Notes: generated from the letters alone by a model not told the origin. DNA of 64,000 bases from Hyphomicrobiales bacterium (GCA_026981645.1 JALSII010000025.1:154089-218088), one strand, 5' to 3'. Positions 29,520 through 40,101 are shown, counted from the stretch's first letter. Numbers and translations: made by a program.

Positions 29520-30376
29520 GTGAGAACCCCAAGGGCATCACCGGCAATGAAAAAAACCCTAAAAGGTCGTGGGCCGACCTGTTGCCGCGCCTCGGGTCTG
29601 CCGGTGTGTTGCTGGCGGTAACGATCGTGGTTGTCTGGCTGGGCGGAGTATGGTTTGCCATTCTGCTTTCTGCAGTGTTTGCGGGCATGTACCGGGAGTG
29701 GGAAATGATGGTCACGGCCCGTAAAATCGGGGTGCGGGGTTATCTTCTTGTCGGAGTTCTGGCTCTTGTGCCGATTGTGGCGACCTTGGGCGGCCTTCTG
29801 GCAGGCTTGTCCCTGGGCGTTATGGGGAGTGTTATTGTGTTGACTGGTCACCGCGAGGCAATGGTCTGGCGCATGGGTGGCCTGCTGTTTTTCTCTCTGG
29901 TCCTCGTTGCCCTGATAGCCATACGAGGCACTGGGTTTTTGGGATTTGCGGTCTGCTTTTTTCTCGGCGCCAGCGTATGGATGACCGATACCGGGGCCTA
30001 TTTTGCCGGGCGCATTTTTGGCGGCGCGAAACTTAGTCCGGTTATTTCGCCGGGTAAAACGCGCTCCGGCGCAATCGGAGGCCTGCTGGTGGGCTCCTTG
30101 AGCGGTTTGCTCGTCTGGGTGATAGTGACACCGGCCCCGTGGTGGATTGGACTGAGTCTTGCTGCATCAATCAGCCTTGCCGGACAGTTGGGCGACTTGA
30201 GCGAAAGCGCCGTAAAGCGCTGGTTTCGTATTAAGGATACCAGCGACCTCATCCCCGGACATGGCGGGATCATGGACCGGCTGGATAGTCTGACATTTGG
30301 TGCACTGGTGCTTTTGGCTTTTGGCGCTTTGCGCATGGGCTTCGATCAGGTGGCTGAGGGTGTTTTCCTTTGGTGA
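29516..30376 (+). CDS. cdsA: Phosphatidate cytidylyltransferase
   Basis: CdsA (286 aa) makes CDP-diacylglycerol for phospholipid synthesis. It is a polytopic membrane protein with the CDS signature SAVKRW...KDTSDLIPGHGGIMDRLDSL near the C-terminus. The N-terminal 25 residues are polar and precede the first helix. The start overlaps the uppS stop. The canonical dxr gene that lies between cdsA and rseP in some alphaproteobacteria is not found here; only 114 bp follow. Confidence 0.95.
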   Translation: MSENPKGITGNEKNPKRSWADLLPRLGSAGVLLAVTIVVVWLGGVWFAILLSAVFAGMYREWEMMVTARKIGVRGYLLVGVLALVPIVATLGGLLAGLSLGVMGSVIVLTGHREAMVWRMGGLLFFSLVLVALIAIRGTGFLGFAVCFFLGASVWMTDTGAYFAGRIFGGAKLSPVISPGKTRSGAIGGLLVGSLSGLLVWVIVTPAPWWIGLSLAASISLAGQLGDLSESAVKRWFRIKDTSDLIPGHGGIMDRLDSLTFGALVLLAFGALRMGFDQVAEGVFLW

Positions 30377-30490
30377 GATGTTTGCCTGCCGTGAGGGAGA
30401 AACATTTTGCATTCCTTCACGACTTTGAAGTTGTTTTGAAATTACTCTGCGTGCCAGAATTGGCCGGGCGCAGGAACTCAGGATTGAACA

Positions 30491-31603
30491 ATGATTGATT
30501 TTGCCTTTTGGCTCTTATCCTACATCCTGCCGTTTCTGGCAGTGCTGACCGTCATTGTGTTTGTGCACGAATTGGGACATTATCTCGTTGCGCGCTGGGC
30601 TGGCATCGCTGTTCATACCTTTTCCATAGGTTTTGGGCCTGAACTCGTTGGGTATACAGACCGGCTTGGCACCCGCTGGCGGTTGTCGGCAATTCCCCTT
30701 GGTGGTTATGTGCGTTTTGTGGGTGACATGAATGTTGCCAGTGTTCCTGATCCGGCCACCCTGAAGGATATTGATCCCGCATTTCACTCTCGCCTGTTTT
30801 CCCAAAAGTCGGTGTGGAAACGCATTGCTGTTGTCGTGGCGGGTCCGGCGGCCAATGTCATATTTACCTTCCTCGTGCTCTATGGGCTTCTGCTCGGCTA
30901 TGGCCGCTATATGGTTGAACCGGTAATTCAGGAGGTGTTGCCTGCCTCTGTTGCTGCAGAAGCGGGTGTCCAGAATGGCGATCGCATTATCTCCGTTGAT
31001 GGCTATACCGTGCGTGGTTTCAATGATTTTCAACGCTTGGTGGCGACCAGTCCCGAGCGCCCCGTAACTATCGTTGTCGATCGGCTGGGGCGTGAGGTGG
31101 AAATTGTCGTTGTTCCGCAGGCTGCCGAAATTACTGACCGTTTTGGAAACGCACAAAGAATCGGACGGATCGGGGTGTCACGCAGTATTGATCCCGAAGA
31201 TGTGTTTGCCTTTCGCCCCGGCCCTGTTGAGGCGGTGGGGATGACGCTGGAGGAGATGAGTTTTCTTGTGCAGCGCACCGGAGCATTTCTGGCTGACTTT
31301 TTTGTTGGTCGGGGAGATGTGGAGCAGTTGGGTGGACCTGTAAAAGTCGCCCAGATATCAGGGCAGGTGGCAACGCTTGGTTTGGTTGCCCTGCTTAACC
31401 TGACCGCCCTTTTGTCGCTAAACATTGGATTGTTCAACCTTTTCCCAATTCCCATGCTCGATGGAGGTCACCTGCTTTACTATTTGATAGAGGCGGTCAA
31501 AGGCAGGCCATTGAGCCAACGTGTGCAGGAAATAGGCTTTCGTTTCGGACTCATGCTGGTGGGGACTTTGATGGTATTCACATTGATAAACGACTTGTTC
31601 TGA
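30491..31603 (+). CDS. rseP: RIP-type zinc metalloprotease RseP
   Basis: RseP (370 aa) is a site-2 intramembrane protease that cleaves anti-sigma factors and signal-peptide remnants. The zinc site HELGH lies in the first transmembrane segment (VHELGHYLVARWAG). One PDZ domain follows around residues 145-200 (VAAEAGVQNGDRIISVDG), and the last conserved helix has FNLFPIPMLDGGHLL with the third zinc ligand. The gene is between cdsA and bamA, as in many proteobacteria. Confidence 0.96.
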   Translation: MIDFAFWLLSYILPFLAVLTVIVFVHELGHYLVARWAGIAVHTFSIGFGPELVGYTDRLGTRWRLSAIPLGGYVRFVGDMNVASVPDPATLKDIDPAFHSRLFSQKSVWKRIAVVVAGPAANVIFTFLVLYGLLLGYGRYMVEPVIQEVLPASVAAEAGVQNGDRIISVDGYTVRGFNDFQRLVATSPERPVTIVVDRLGREVEIVVVPQAAEITDRFGNAQRIGRIGVSRSIDPEDVFAFRPGPVEAVGMTLEEMSFLVQRTGAFLADFFVGRGDVEQLGGPVKVAQISGQVATLGLVALLNLTALLSLNIGLFNLFPIPMLDGGHLLYYLIEAVKGRPLSQRVQEIGFRFGLMLVGTLMVFTLINDLF

Positions 31604-31798
31604 ATTTGATTTTTTTTGGCGGTGTTGCGATTATGCAAAATGCCAATGTTTTGGTAACCCAAAGCCGGCTAGGCACTTGCTCTTGGTTAAAAAAACGGTA
31701 AGACTGCGGAATGGAGTAGGCGTTGGGAATCGTGTGTGTGATTCTATGCGGCGTGATGTTGATTTTGGGTAAGTTACTTTAGGGCAGTTGAGGAAATT

Positions 31799-34123
31799 AT
31801 GATCCATCGAAATTTACTGCGTGGCATGGTCTTGGCGTTTGCGCTGGTGCTTCTTTCCCCTCTGGCGGGAGCAGGCGTTGGTGTTTTTGGTGTTGAAGCC
31901 GCACAGGCACAAACAGTTTCACGCATTAATGTCAGTGGTAATCAGCGGGTCGATGATGCAACTGTTCGCTCTTTTCTCACTATCCGGGTAGGGGATGCGG
32001 CAACCTCCAGCGCCATCCAGTCTTCCATCAGCTCTCTCAATGCTACCGGCCTTTTCAGCAATGTAAGTGTTCGCTATTCCGGTGGAACCTTGACCGTCAC
32101 AGTGAGCGAAAACCTGATTGTTTCCTCGGTGCTCTTTGAAGGAAACCAGCGTTTCTCCGATGATCAGCTTGTGGCCATGGTGAATTTGGCCTCACGCGGC
32201 ACGTTTTCCGACGATCGGCTGGCCGCGGACGTGCGTTCCATCGAGCTTGCTTACGAGCAGGCCGGCTATACCAGCGTTAGCGTGACATCGCGCACAGAAA
32301 TTCTTGATAACGCGCGGATGCGGGTTGTGTTCATTATCAATGAAGGCGACAAATCCGGGATTGCTGCGATCAACTTTACCGGCAACAATGCTTTTAGCGC
32401 AGGGACACTCAAGGGTGTCATCAACACCACTGAGACCCATCTGCTCAGTTGGCTGTTCAATGATGACAGCCTGGACGAGGAAAAGCTCAACGCAGACAAG
32501 GAGCTCATCCGCCTCTTTTATGCAAACCGGGGTTACCCCGATGCGCGGGTCCTCTCGGCTGTCGCTGAGTTTGATGCGGAGAAAAATTCCTATTTTGTCA
32601 ATTTCGCCATTTCAGAAGGTGAGTATTACACCTTTGGCACGATCGGGCTGGAAACAAGCATAAACGGACTGGATACCGAGGCGCTCAAAGGCAGTATCCG
32701 CACCTATGAAGGCAATACCTACTCGCGGCGTGACCTGCAGACCTCAGTCGAAGACATAGCCTATCGCGCGACCGGGCAGGGTTTTGCTTTTGCCGATGTG
32801 CGCCCCCGGCTTGATCGGGACATTACCAACAAGGTGTTCAACGTCACTTATCTGGTTGATCAGGGTCCGCGGGTTTATGTGGAGCGCATCAATATTCTGG
32901 GCAATACCAAAACCCGCGACTTCGTTATTCGCCGTGCGTTGGACTTTGCTGAAGGTGATCCGTTCAACCGTTCGATGGTAACCCGGGGCAAGGGTGCTAT
33001 CGAAGAGTTGGACTTTTTCTCCTCGGTCAACGTCACCACTCAGCAGGGGAGCGCGCCGGACAAGGTAATATTGACAATCGCTGTCGTTGAAAAATCCACT
33101 GGTGACTATGGGTTTACAGCCGGATATTCCAGCACAGAGGGTGTTCTTGGCGAGGTCTCTCTGACCGAGCGGAACTTCCTTGGCCGGGGGCAGTACCTTA
33201 AAATTGCCGTGGGCGCCTCAACTGCCGGGCAGACCTATGACCTTTCCTTCACCGAGCCCCGTTTCATGGGTCTGAAGGTGTCGGCCGGGGTGGATGTCTA
33301 TAAACGGATTTCAGATGAGACGCCGACGAGTTTCTTTGGCTCTGATGCCACAGGTGGGCAACTTCGCTTCGGTGTACCCATCACCGAAGAGGTTAACGCA
33401 AATTTGATAGTGGGCTTTGAAACCAAAACCTTTGTTGACGCCAATCCTGATGCCAGTCATGTGGCTTCTGTTGTGGTCACTGATGGCCAGACTTTGAACA
33501 AGGCCTTCATTGGTTACAACCTTGTCTTCAACAATCTTGATCGGCAACTGAGCCCGACCAGCGGCTTCATCGCCTCATTGAATCAGCAGTATGTGGGGCT
33601 GGATCACAATTTCATTCGAACAGAGGCCAAGGCCCGTTACTTTGTTCCCGTTATCCAGGATTCAGGAATTGTTGCCAGCATTCGCGGCCAGGCCGGTATT
33701 ATAAATGATCTGAGTGGTGCAGGTGTAAATCCGACGGAAGCATTCGTGAAAGGACCTAATCTGGTTCGTGGCTTTGCCGCACGTGGCATGGGTCCGAGAG
33801 CCGCCAATGGTGAAAACCTCGGTGCGACCATGTTTGCGGGAATTTCTGCCGAACTTGAGTTCCCGATCCCGGTTCTGCCTGAGAATTACGGCCTTCGCGG
33901 TGCGGTATGGGCGGATGTGGGTTATATTGGTGGAGTTCCGGCATCCGTTGCCCCGGCCCTGGTAGCCAGCGGGACTACCCAGCCGGTTCGCGCCTCAGTG
34001 GGTGCTTCGCTTATCTGGAATTCTCCGTTTGGGCCATTACGAGGCGATGTGGCCCATGTGTTACAGCAGGATACCGGCGACAACACACAGATATTCCAGT
34101 TCACTATTTCAACCTTGCTCTAA
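31799..34123 (+). CDS. bamA: Outer membrane protein assembly factor BamA
   Basis: BamA (774 aa) inserts beta-barrel proteins into the outer membrane. There is a signal peptide (MIHRNLLRGMVLAFALVLL...) with likely cleavage after AQA near residue 37. Five POTRA repeats span about 38-420, then a 16-strand barrel starts near residue 430 and includes the VRGF loop motif (LVRGFAARG). The last residues FQFTISTLL end in a hydrophobic strand. GAGG lies 5 bp before the ATG. The 195-bp upstream gap probably holds its own promoter; I could not assign one with confidence. Confidence 0.96.
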   Translation: MIHRNLLRGMVLAFALVLLSPLAGAGVGVFGVEAAQAQTVSRINVSGNQRVDDATVRSFLTIRVGDAATSSAIQSSISSLNATGLFSNVSVRYSGGTLTVTVSENLIVSSVLFEGNQRFSDDQLVAMVNLASRGTFSDDRLAADVRSIELAYEQAGYTSVSVTSRTEILDNARMRVVFIINEGDKSGIAAINFTGNNAFSAGTLKGVINTTETHLLSWLFNDDSLDEEKLNADKELIRLFYANRGYPDARVLSAVAEFDAEKNSYFVNFAISEGEYYTFGTIGLETSINGLDTEALKGSIRTYEGNTYSRRDLQTSVEDIAYRATGQGFAFADVRPRLDRDITNKVFNVTYLVDQGPRVYVERINILGNTKTRDFVIRRALDFAEGDPFNRSMVTRGKGAIEELDFFSSVNVTTQQGSAPDKVILTIAVVEKSTGDYGFTAGYSSTEGVLGEVSLTERNFLGRGQYLKIAVGASTAGQTYDLSFTEPRFMGLKVSAGVDVYKRISDETPTSFFGSDATGGQLRFGVPITEEVNANLIVGFETKTFVDANPDASHVASVVVTDGQTLNKAFIGYNLVFNNLDRQLSPTSGFIASLNQQYVGLDHNFIRTEAKARYFVPVIQDSGIVASIRGQAGIINDLSGAGVNPTEAFVKGPNLVRGFAARGMGPRAANGENLGATMFAGISAELEFPIPVLPENYGLRGAVWADVGYIGGVPASVAPALVASGTTQPVRASVGASLIWNSPFGPLRGDVAHVLQQDTGDNTQIFQFTISTLL

Positions 34124-34147
34124 CAGCTATGGCATGAAACATTGTAT

Positions 34148-34175
34148 GGGCCGCGGTGCTTTCACGCCGCGGCCT
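34148..34175 (+). terminator. GC-rich hairpin between bamA and lpxD
   Basis: GGCCGCGG and CCGCGGCC arms (with outer G-T pairs) form a stem of 8-10 bp around a 10-nt loop, centred 40 bp after the bamA stop. The sequence after it, GATTGTTTGAG, is only weakly T-rich. It may be a partial terminator or a 3' stabiliser that lets the abundant bamA message accumulate over the lipid A genes. Confidence 0.5.
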
Positions 34176-34195
34176 GATTGTTTGAGTGACGCATT

Positions 34196-35224
34196 ATGGT
34201 GGATTTTCGTTTCTTCAGGCCGATAGGGGCCAGAACACTTGCCCAGATCCTTGAAGCGATCGGTGAGAATAGCTTGAACCTGTCTCTTGCCGCGGGCAAA
34301 ACCACCATTTCCGATATTGAAGAGTTGGACGTTGCAGGCCCCGGTCAACTAAGCTTGGCAGCAAAAAAATCCTATGGGGCTGCACTGTCTCATACCAATG
34401 CGGGCGCTGTGTTTGTCAGCGAAGAGCTTCTGCCTCTGGTTCCAGAGGGCAGCATAGCCCTGCATGTTGAAAACCCGCATCAGTGTTTTGTACGCGCGAT
34501 GAATTACCTCTTTCCGGATTCGGGGTTCCTTCTTGCCATCTGCCCGGAGCACGAAACGCTTCCTGCTCCGGCTCTGGAAGAAGACATCAGTATAGGCACC
34601 AATTCTGTCATCGGGTCAGGGGCGCAAATCGGTCAGGGTGCACGGATAGGTCCCAATTCTGTCATTGGTCCCAATGTGAGCATTGGGCGCAATACCAGAA
34701 TTGGAGCCAATGTCACCATTGAGTGCGCTTTGATTGGCGACAACGTGAATATCAGTTCGGGCGTGCGCATAGGGACCGAGGGATTTGGCTGGCTTGATCA
34801 TGGAAAAAGCAACACGAAGATCCCTCAACTCGGGCGGGTCATTATTCAGTCTGGTGTAAGCATAGGGGCCAATGCAACAATTGATAGGGGCGCGTTGAGT
34901 GATACCATTATCGGAGAAGGCACAAAGATCGACAATCTGGTTCAAATCGGGCACAATTGCCAATTGGGGCGCAATTGCCTTATTGCTGCTACGACCGGGT
35001 TGTCAGGTGGCACGGTTGTGGGTGAAAGTGTGCTTATGGGCGGCGGGGTTGGTACCTCGGGCCACCTGAATATTGGAGCCCATTCTGTTGTTCATGGTCG
35101 GGCGGCAGTGACCAAAGATTGGCCGGAGAAATCTATGCTGGCAGGAGCCCCTGCACAGGATATTAGAGATTTTTGGCGAGAACTGGCTGTTGTTCGCCGG
35201 TTGGCAAAAGGAGGTAAACGGTGA
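34196..35224 (+). CDS. lpxD: UDP-3-O-acylglucosamine N-acyltransferase LpxD
   Basis: LpxD (342 aa) adds the N-linked acyl chain in lipid A synthesis. An N-terminal uridine-binding domain of about 100 residues is followed by many left-handed beta-helix hexapeptides (IGxxx repeats). The catalytic His lies in [10 protein letters not shown]. The C-terminal helix includes [11 protein letters not shown]. It is preceded by the hairpin after bamA and ends in a 4-bp overlap with fabZ. Confidence 0.96.
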   Translation: MVDFRFFRPIGARTLAQILEAIGENSLNLSLAAGKTTISDIEELDVAGPGQLSLAAKKSYGAALSHTNAGAVFVSEELLPLVPEGSIALHVENPHQCFVRAMNYLFPDSGFLLAICPEHETLPAPALEEDISIGTNSVIGSGAQIGQGARIGPNSVIGPNVSIGRNTRIGANVTIECALIGDNVNISSGVRIGTEGFGWLDHGKSNTKIPQLGRVIIQSGVSIGANATIDRGALSDTIIGEGTKIDNLVQIGHNCQLGRNCLIAATTGLSGGTVVGESVLMGGGVGTSGHLNIGAHSVVHGRAAVTKDWPEKSMLAGAPAQDIRDFWRELAVVRRLAKGGKR

Positions 35225-35715
35225 GTTTGGACAGTGTACAATTGGCGGAAAACCCGCAGCGGGAGCTGACATCGCTGAATATTCAGGACTTGCTTGATTG
35301 TCTTCCACACCGTTATCCGTTTCTGATGCTGGATAAAATCATCAATATTGACAGGGATATAAGCGCCACGGGCATCAAGAACGTTTCCATTAACGAACCT
35401 ATATTTCAGGGGCATTTTCCGGGGAACCCCATTTTCCCAGGAGTCCTGATTATCGAAGGCATGGCGCAAACCGCCGGGGCAATCGTTATCGCTGCCGAAC
35501 GCGAAAAGGGCGCAAACCATCTTGTTTATATGCTGACCATAGATAAAGCCAAGTTTCGCAAGCCTGCAGCGCCTGGTGATATTCTTGAATATCACATCAA
35601 AAAAATTCAACGCAGACGCAATGTGGGCCGCTATCAGGCACGGGCCATGGTTGGCGATGTTGTTGTTGCTGAAGCCGAGATTGGCGCCATGATTGTTGAA
35701 GGGCCCACAGACTGA
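35221..35715 (+). CDS. fabZ: 3-hydroxyacyl-ACP dehydratase FabZ
   Basis: FabZ (164 aa) dehydrates 3-hydroxyacyl-ACP in fatty acid elongation. The hotdog-fold active site shows [10 protein letters not shown] with the catalytic His and [19 protein letters not shown] with the catalytic Glu. It starts at GTG, after a strong AAAGGAGG ribosome binding site, overlapping the lpxD stop by 4 bp. Its place between lpxD and lpxA is conserved and balances fatty acid and lipid A synthesis. Confidence 0.96.
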   Translation: MSLDSVQLAENPQRELTSLNIQDLLDCLPHRYPFLMLDKIINIDRDISATGIKNVSINEPIFQGHFPGNPIFPGVLIIEGMAQTAGAIVIAAEREKGANHLVYMLTIDKAKFRKPAAPGDILEYHIKKIQRRRNVGRYQARAMVGDVVVAEAEIGAMIVEGPTD

Positions 35716-35790
35716 ATCTGTCTTGTAAAAGGGTTTGTGAGTGCGGAACTACCTGTATTTCCCGGTTTTTTCAGCTTTGAGGTTTTGAAA

Positions 35791-36600
35791 TTGAATTCGG
35801 CAGAAATTCACCCGACGGCAATTGTCAATGAAAGCGCTAGCATTGGCAAAGGGGTTGTTATTGGCCCCTATTGCATGGTGGGCGCCGGAGTTGAGCTTGG
35901 TGACAATGTTGAGTTGATTTCACACGTGTGTGTCGCCGGCAATACCCGCATAGGTCAGGATACCCAGATTTACCCCTTTGCCTCGGTTGGACATTCTCCT
36001 CAGGACCTTAAATATCACGGAGAAGACAGTTGGCTCAAAATTGGTGCCCGGTGCACCATTCGCGAGAATGTCACCATCAACCCGGGCACCCAGGGTGGAG
36101 GCATGGAAACCCGCATAGGGGACGATTGTCTCCTTATGGCAAATTCTCACATCGCCCATGATTGTCGGGTGGGCAACAATGTTATCCTCGCCAATTATGT
36201 AGGCATCGCAGGGCATGCAATCATCGAAGACTTTGTTACTTTTGGTGGAATTTGTGTTGTGCGCCAGCATGTGCATGTGGGTGCCCATGCCTTTGTAGGG
36301 GCACAAAGCATGGTTGAAGGAGATGTAATTCCCTATGGAATGGCAGTGGGAAACCGGGCGCGACTCGCGGGCCTCAATCTGGTGGGCTTGAAGCGACGCA
36401 AGTTTAACCGAGAAGATATTCACGCGCTTCGAACTGCCTATCGCATGATTTTTTCAGCCGAGGGCACCTTTCGCGAAAGGGTTAAAGATGCCGCTGACCT
36501 GTTTGATTCCAACAATCTTGTTCAGGACGTTGTGAGCTTTCTGACCGAAGCATCCGGGCGGGCAATTTGCATGCCGCGTAACGGGTCCAGTGGTGACTAG
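35791..36600 (+). CDS. lpxA: UDP-N-acetylglucosamine acyltransferase LpxA
   Basis: LpxA (269 aa from this start) performs the first acylation of lipid A. Hexapeptide repeats run through the N-terminal two thirds, the catalytic His is in NSHIAHDCRVGNN, and the C-terminal helical domain follows GLKRRKFNREDI. I chose TTG 35791 (NSAEIHPTAIV) because GAGG lies 8 bp upstream and it gives the family length. An in-frame GTG at 35737 would add 18 residues with a poor ribosome binding site. The start is therefore uncertain. Confidence 0.9.
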   Translation: MNSAEIHPTAIVNESASIGKGVVIGPYCMVGAGVELGDNVELISHVCVAGNTRIGQDTQIYPFASVGHSPQDLKYHGEDSWLKIGARCTIRENVTINPGTQGGGMETRIGDDCLLMANSHIAHDCRVGNNVILANYVGIAGHAIIEDFVTFGGICVVRQHVHVGAHAFVGAQSMVEGDVIPYGMAVGNRARLAGLNLVGLKRRKFNREDIHALRTAYRMIFSAEGTFRERVKDAADLFDSNNLVQDVVSFLTEASGRAICMPRNGSSGD

Positions 36601-36606
36601 GTGCAA

Positions 36607-37422
36607 ATGCGTTTGTCATTACTGGCCGGGGATGGCCAACTGGTCACAGAAGCCCTTGCCATGGCTTCGTCCGCAGGAGCAGATGTTCAGGTGCTTTCTC
36701 TGACCGGGCGTACTGATCTGGGCAGCTGGTCGCCTGTAAACTGTTCACTGAACAATCCCATTGGCATTATTTTGACACTTCGGGCCTTTAAGACGACTCA
36801 CATCTGCATGGTGGGTGGGCTTAAAGTGTCCGACAAGCAACGTGAAGGTCTGTTTGGCCTGTTGCAGCGGAAATCAAAAAACAAAAAGAACAGCGGCGAT
36901 AGAGGGCTTTCCAGATTGATCGGTGCCTTGGAAATTACAACGGGGGCAAAAGTTATTGGTGTGCATGAACTGGTCCCGGACCTCATTGCCAGACCCGGTT
37001 TGAATGCCGGACCTCCAGTCGGTCCTGACAATATGGAGCATTGCCTGCACGCGCTGGAATGCGCCCGTCAGATTGGTGCGCTGGATATCGGTCAGGCGGT
37101 TGCAGCTGCCGGGGCACGGATTTTAGGGGCTGAAGATATAGCCGGAACCGATGCCTTGATTGCGCGCATATCTCAGTACAGGGCTGATGGCATGACGGGA
37201 GATGGCTCTACTCCCCTCATTTTGGCTAAGGCAAAAAAGCCGGATCAGCCAAAAACTGTAGACCTGCCGGCCATTGGCCCTGACACGGTTGTGGCAGCCA
37301 GCAGAGCTTCAATCTCGATCATCGTTGTGGAAGCTGGAGGAACTCTTTTTATCGAAAAGGATAAAATGTTTGCGCGCGCCGATGAGCTGGGAGTCTCCAT
37401 TCTTGCTGTTGGTGAGACTTGA
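36607..37422 (+). CDS. lpxI: UDP-2,3-diacylglucosamine pyrophosphatase LpxI
   Basis: LpxI (271 aa; formerly DUF1009) hydrolyses UDP-2,3-diacylglucosamine to lipid X, replacing LpxH in alphaproteobacteria. The N-terminal LSLLAGDGQL and the C-terminal block with SRASISIIVVEAGGTLF and ARADELGVSILAVGE match the family. ATG 36607 is taken; a GTG directly after the lpxA stop (36601) is possible. The stop is directly followed by lpxB, so the two consecutive pathway steps are coupled. Confidence 0.9.
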   Translation: MRLSLLAGDGQLVTEALAMASSAGADVQVLSLTGRTDLGSWSPVNCSLNNPIGIILTLRAFKTTHICMVGGLKVSDKQREGLFGLLQRKSKNKKNSGDRGLSRLIGALEITTGAKVIGVHELVPDLIARPGLNAGPPVGPDNMEHCLHALECARQIGALDIGQAVAAAGARILGAEDIAGTDALIARISQYRADGMTGDGSTPLILAKAKKPDQPKTVDLPAIGPDTVVAASRASISIIVVEAGGTLFIEKDKMFARADELGVSILAVGET

Positions 37423-38556
37423 ATGGAGCCGCTGCGCCTGTTTTTGCTTGCGGGAGAAGCATCCGGCGACCAGATCGGGGCGGATTTGATCGCGCGCCTG
37501 AAAAAACAAGTCTCCCTGAACATTGCAGGTGTCGGCGGGAAATCGATGACGGGGCAGGGGCTGCGCTCGCTGTTTCCCATGACCGACTTGTCAGTAATGG
37601 GGCTTGTTGACGTGCTTACACGATTGCCTTTTTTGCTGTGGCGGCTGTATCAGTGCCTGCGTGCTGTTGAGAAATTTGACCCCGATATAATCGTGCTCAT
37701 TGACTCTCAGGAGTTCAGTCACATGCTTGCCCGCCGCCTCAGAAAACGGGGTTTTTCCAAACCTATCCTGCTTTATGTGGCGCCCACCGTCTGGGTCTAC
37801 AAGCCCGAGCGCGCCGCCGGAATACGCGAACTCTACGATGAGGTTTTAGCAATTCTTCCATTTGAACCCTCCATCATGCTGGAACTTGACGGACCCAAAA
37901 CCAGTTTTGTTGGCCACCCGGCTTTGCCAGATGATGAGGCCTGTGCAGAGACGGGAAAACGCAGATATGTGGCGTTATTGCCTGGTAGCCGGGTTGGGGA
38001 ACTCAATAGGCATCTGAAGATGTTTGGCAAGGTTGCTCAAAATATCCATAAAAAATACCCGGAACTGGAATTTTTTATCCCCACACTCGACTATCTGGAA
38101 GGATATCTGAAAGCTGCGACCGCAAAGTGGGGCGTGCCGGTGCGTATCCTTGCTAACCGGAATGAACGTAGCGCCTTGTACGGGCAAACCAAGTTTGCCC
38201 TGGTGGTTTCAGGAACTGCCACTCTGGAATTGGCTTTTTCCGGCGTGCCGATGATTGTGACTTATGTGATGGATGTGGCACAAAAACGCGTGCGCAGGCA
38301 ACTTGATATCAAGCACATAAGCCTGCCCAACATCATTTTGGGAGAAGGACTTGTGCCTGAACTGTTGCTTGAAAAGCCCGATGAAGACGCCCTGTTCGTC
38401 CAGGCGGATAGGCTTTTGAGCAGACCGGCAGAAGCGGCGGGACAGTTAAAGGGGTTTGCGAGATTGACCGCAAGGATGCGTTCAGGCCTCGCAGATTATC
38501 CGCGCCAGGATCCCGCCGAGCGCGTGCTGGCCCATGTCCGTTCATGCAACGAATAA
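37423..38556 (+). CDS. lpxB: Lipid-A-disaccharide synthase LpxB
   Basis: LpxB (377 aa) condenses UDP-diacylglucosamine with lipid X. It is a GT-B glycosyltransferase with the N-terminal AGEASGDQIGADLI motif, VAPTVWVYKPERA in the middle and SGTATLELAFSGVPMIV in the C-terminal donor domain. The ATG immediately follows the lpxI stop. It ends the plus-strand lipid A run; gltA converges from the other strand 95 bp further on, and I see no clear terminator between them. Confidence 0.95.
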   Translation: MEPLRLFLLAGEASGDQIGADLIARLKKQVSLNIAGVGGKSMTGQGLRSLFPMTDLSVMGLVDVLTRLPFLLWRLYQCLRAVEKFDPDIIVLIDSQEFSHMLARRLRKRGFSKPILLYVAPTVWVYKPERAAGIRELYDEVLAILPFEPSIMLELDGPKTSFVGHPALPDDEACAETGKRRYVALLPGSRVGELNRHLKMFGKVAQNIHKKYPELEFFIPTLDYLEGYLKAATAKWGVPVRILANRNERSALYGQTKFALVVSGTATLELAFSGVPMIVTYVMDVAQKRVRRQLDIKHISLPNIILGEGLVPELLLEKPDEDALFVQADRLLSRPAEAAGQLKGFARLTARMRSGLADYPRQDPAERVLAHVRSCNE

Positions 38557-38651
38557 AATTGCAGGGCAAATTCCAGAAGTGCAGGGTTTCAGGCCCTATT
38601 GGGGCTCAGTTTACAAACCGAATAACGGCATTCATCTGCAGGTGACACCTT

Positions 38652-39941
38652 TTAGCGCTTTGCCAGCGGAATGTATTCCCGTCTCTCCACACCTTCATAC
38701 AATTGTCGCGGCCGCCCGATTTTCTTTTGTGGATCGCCAATCATTTCCTTCCACTGGGCAATCCAGCCCACAGTTCGAGACAAGGCAAAAATTGCTGTGA
38801 ACATGGAGGTGGGAAAACCGATCGCATCCAGAATAATGCCTGAGTAGAAATCCACATTCGGATAGAGCTTGCGGGTTACGAAATATTCGTCCTCAAGGGC
38901 TATCTTTTCCAATTCACGGGCGACCTGCAGTGTGGGATTGTTCTCAACCCCCAACAGATCGAGCACTTCGCGGGCAGTTTTCTGCATCACTTGGGCGCGC
39001 GGGTCATAGCTCTTGTAAACCCGATGGCCAAAGCCCATCAGACGGAAGGGGTCGTTTTTATCCTTGGCCCTGGCGACAAATTCGGGGATACGATCCGGAG
39101 TGCCGATGGCGCGCAACATATTGAGCGCAGCTTCGTTGGCTCCCCCGTGCGCGGGACCCCAAAGACAGGCAACACCTGCCGCGATGCAGGCAAAGGGGTT
39201 GGCGTCCGAGGAACCGGAGAGCCGAACAGTAGAGGTTGACGCATTCTGTTCATGGTCAGCATGAAGCGTAAATATGCGATCCATGGCGCGCTCGATTATA
39301 GGGTTGACCTCATAACTTTCGGCCGGCACCGCAAAACACATATTGAGGAAATTACCGGCATAAGAGAGATCGTTGCGCGGATACACAAAGGGCTGTCCGA
39401 TGGAGTATTTATAGGCCATAGCGGCAATTGTTGGCATTTTCCCGATCATGCGAATAGAGGCTAGTTCACGCTGCTCGGGGTCAGTGATGTCGGTTGAGTC
39501 ATGGTAGAATGCAGCCATTGCACCCACAACACCGCAAACAATGGCCATCGGGTGCGCATCGCGCCGGAAGCCTCTATAGAGATAATGCATCTGCTCATGC
39601 AGCATGGTGTGGCGCGTAATGCGCTCTTCGAAATCTTTTTTCTGTGCGGCTGAGGGCAGTTCCCCATAGAGTAGCAGAAAGCAGACTTCAAGATAGGAGC
39701 TCTGTTCGGCCAACTGGTCTATTGAATAGCCCCGATAGAGCAACTGGCCCCTATCGCCATCAATATAGGTTATGGAGCTGTCACAGGCGGCCGTTGAGGT
39801 GAAACCGGGGTCATAGGTGAAAAGTCCGGTTTGAGAGTACAAAGACCGGATATCTATAACCGAAGGGCCAACCGTTCCCTCAAGAATGGCAAACTCGTAT
39901 GTTTTGTCGCCAATGATCAGTTTAGCTTTTTCGTCGCTCAT
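38652..39941 (-). CDS. gltA: Citrate synthase (type II)
   Basis: Citrate synthase (429 aa) condenses acetyl-CoA and oxaloacetate at the entry to the TCA cycle. It is the hexameric Gram-negative type by length. The catalytic region shows [20 protein letters not shown] and [15 protein letters not shown], and an N-terminal domain with [14 protein letters not shown] is present. CTGGAGG precedes the ATG. The 160-bp upstream spacer toward gltX should hold its promoter; a TTGCAA/TATACC pair is there but with only 15-bp spacing. Confidence 0.96.
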   Translation of the reverse strand: MSDEKAKLIIGDKTYEFAILEGTVGPSVIDIRSLYSQTGLFTYDPGFTSTAACDSSITYIDGDRGQLLYRGYSIDQLAEQSSYLEVCFLLLYGELPSAAQKKDFEERITRHTMLHEQMHYLYRGFRRDAHPMAIVCGVVGAMAAFYHDSTDITDPEQRELASIRMIGKMPTIAAMAYKYSIGQPFVYPRNDLSYAGNFLNMCFAVPAESYEVNPIIERAMDRIFTLHADHEQNASTSTVRLSGSSDANPFACIAAGVACLWGPAHGGANEAALNMLRAIGTPDRIPEFVARAKDKNDPFRLMGFGHRVYKSYDPRAQVMQKTAREVLDLLGVENNPTLQVARELEKIALEDEYFVTRKLYPNVDFYSGIILDAIGFPTSMFTAIFALSRTVGWIAQWKEMIGDPQKKIGRPRQLYEGVERREYIPLAKR

Positions 39942-40101
39942 AAGTCCGGCCTCCAGTTTTCTTTAATTCAAGCTTGCGCGCTTCTGGTAATCACCAAAAG
40001 TGAAGGAAGAGCCCCCGCGCGAAAAACGATAGTGATGAGGTATATGATTTGCCTCACCGTTGCAACTCAAGGGCTTACATGGACCCTTGAATATCGGACA
40101 T

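Noticed and set aside
30377..30490. Absence of dxr between cdsA and rseP as evidence for an unusual isoprenoid pathway
   Set aside because: Many rhizobia keep dxr elsewhere, or use a DXR-like enzyme, so absence at this locus alone says little.
30392..30496. GTG-initiated 34-codon frame between cdsA and rseP
   Set aside because: No Shine-Dalgarno sequence and no recognisable features; it merely runs into the rseP start.
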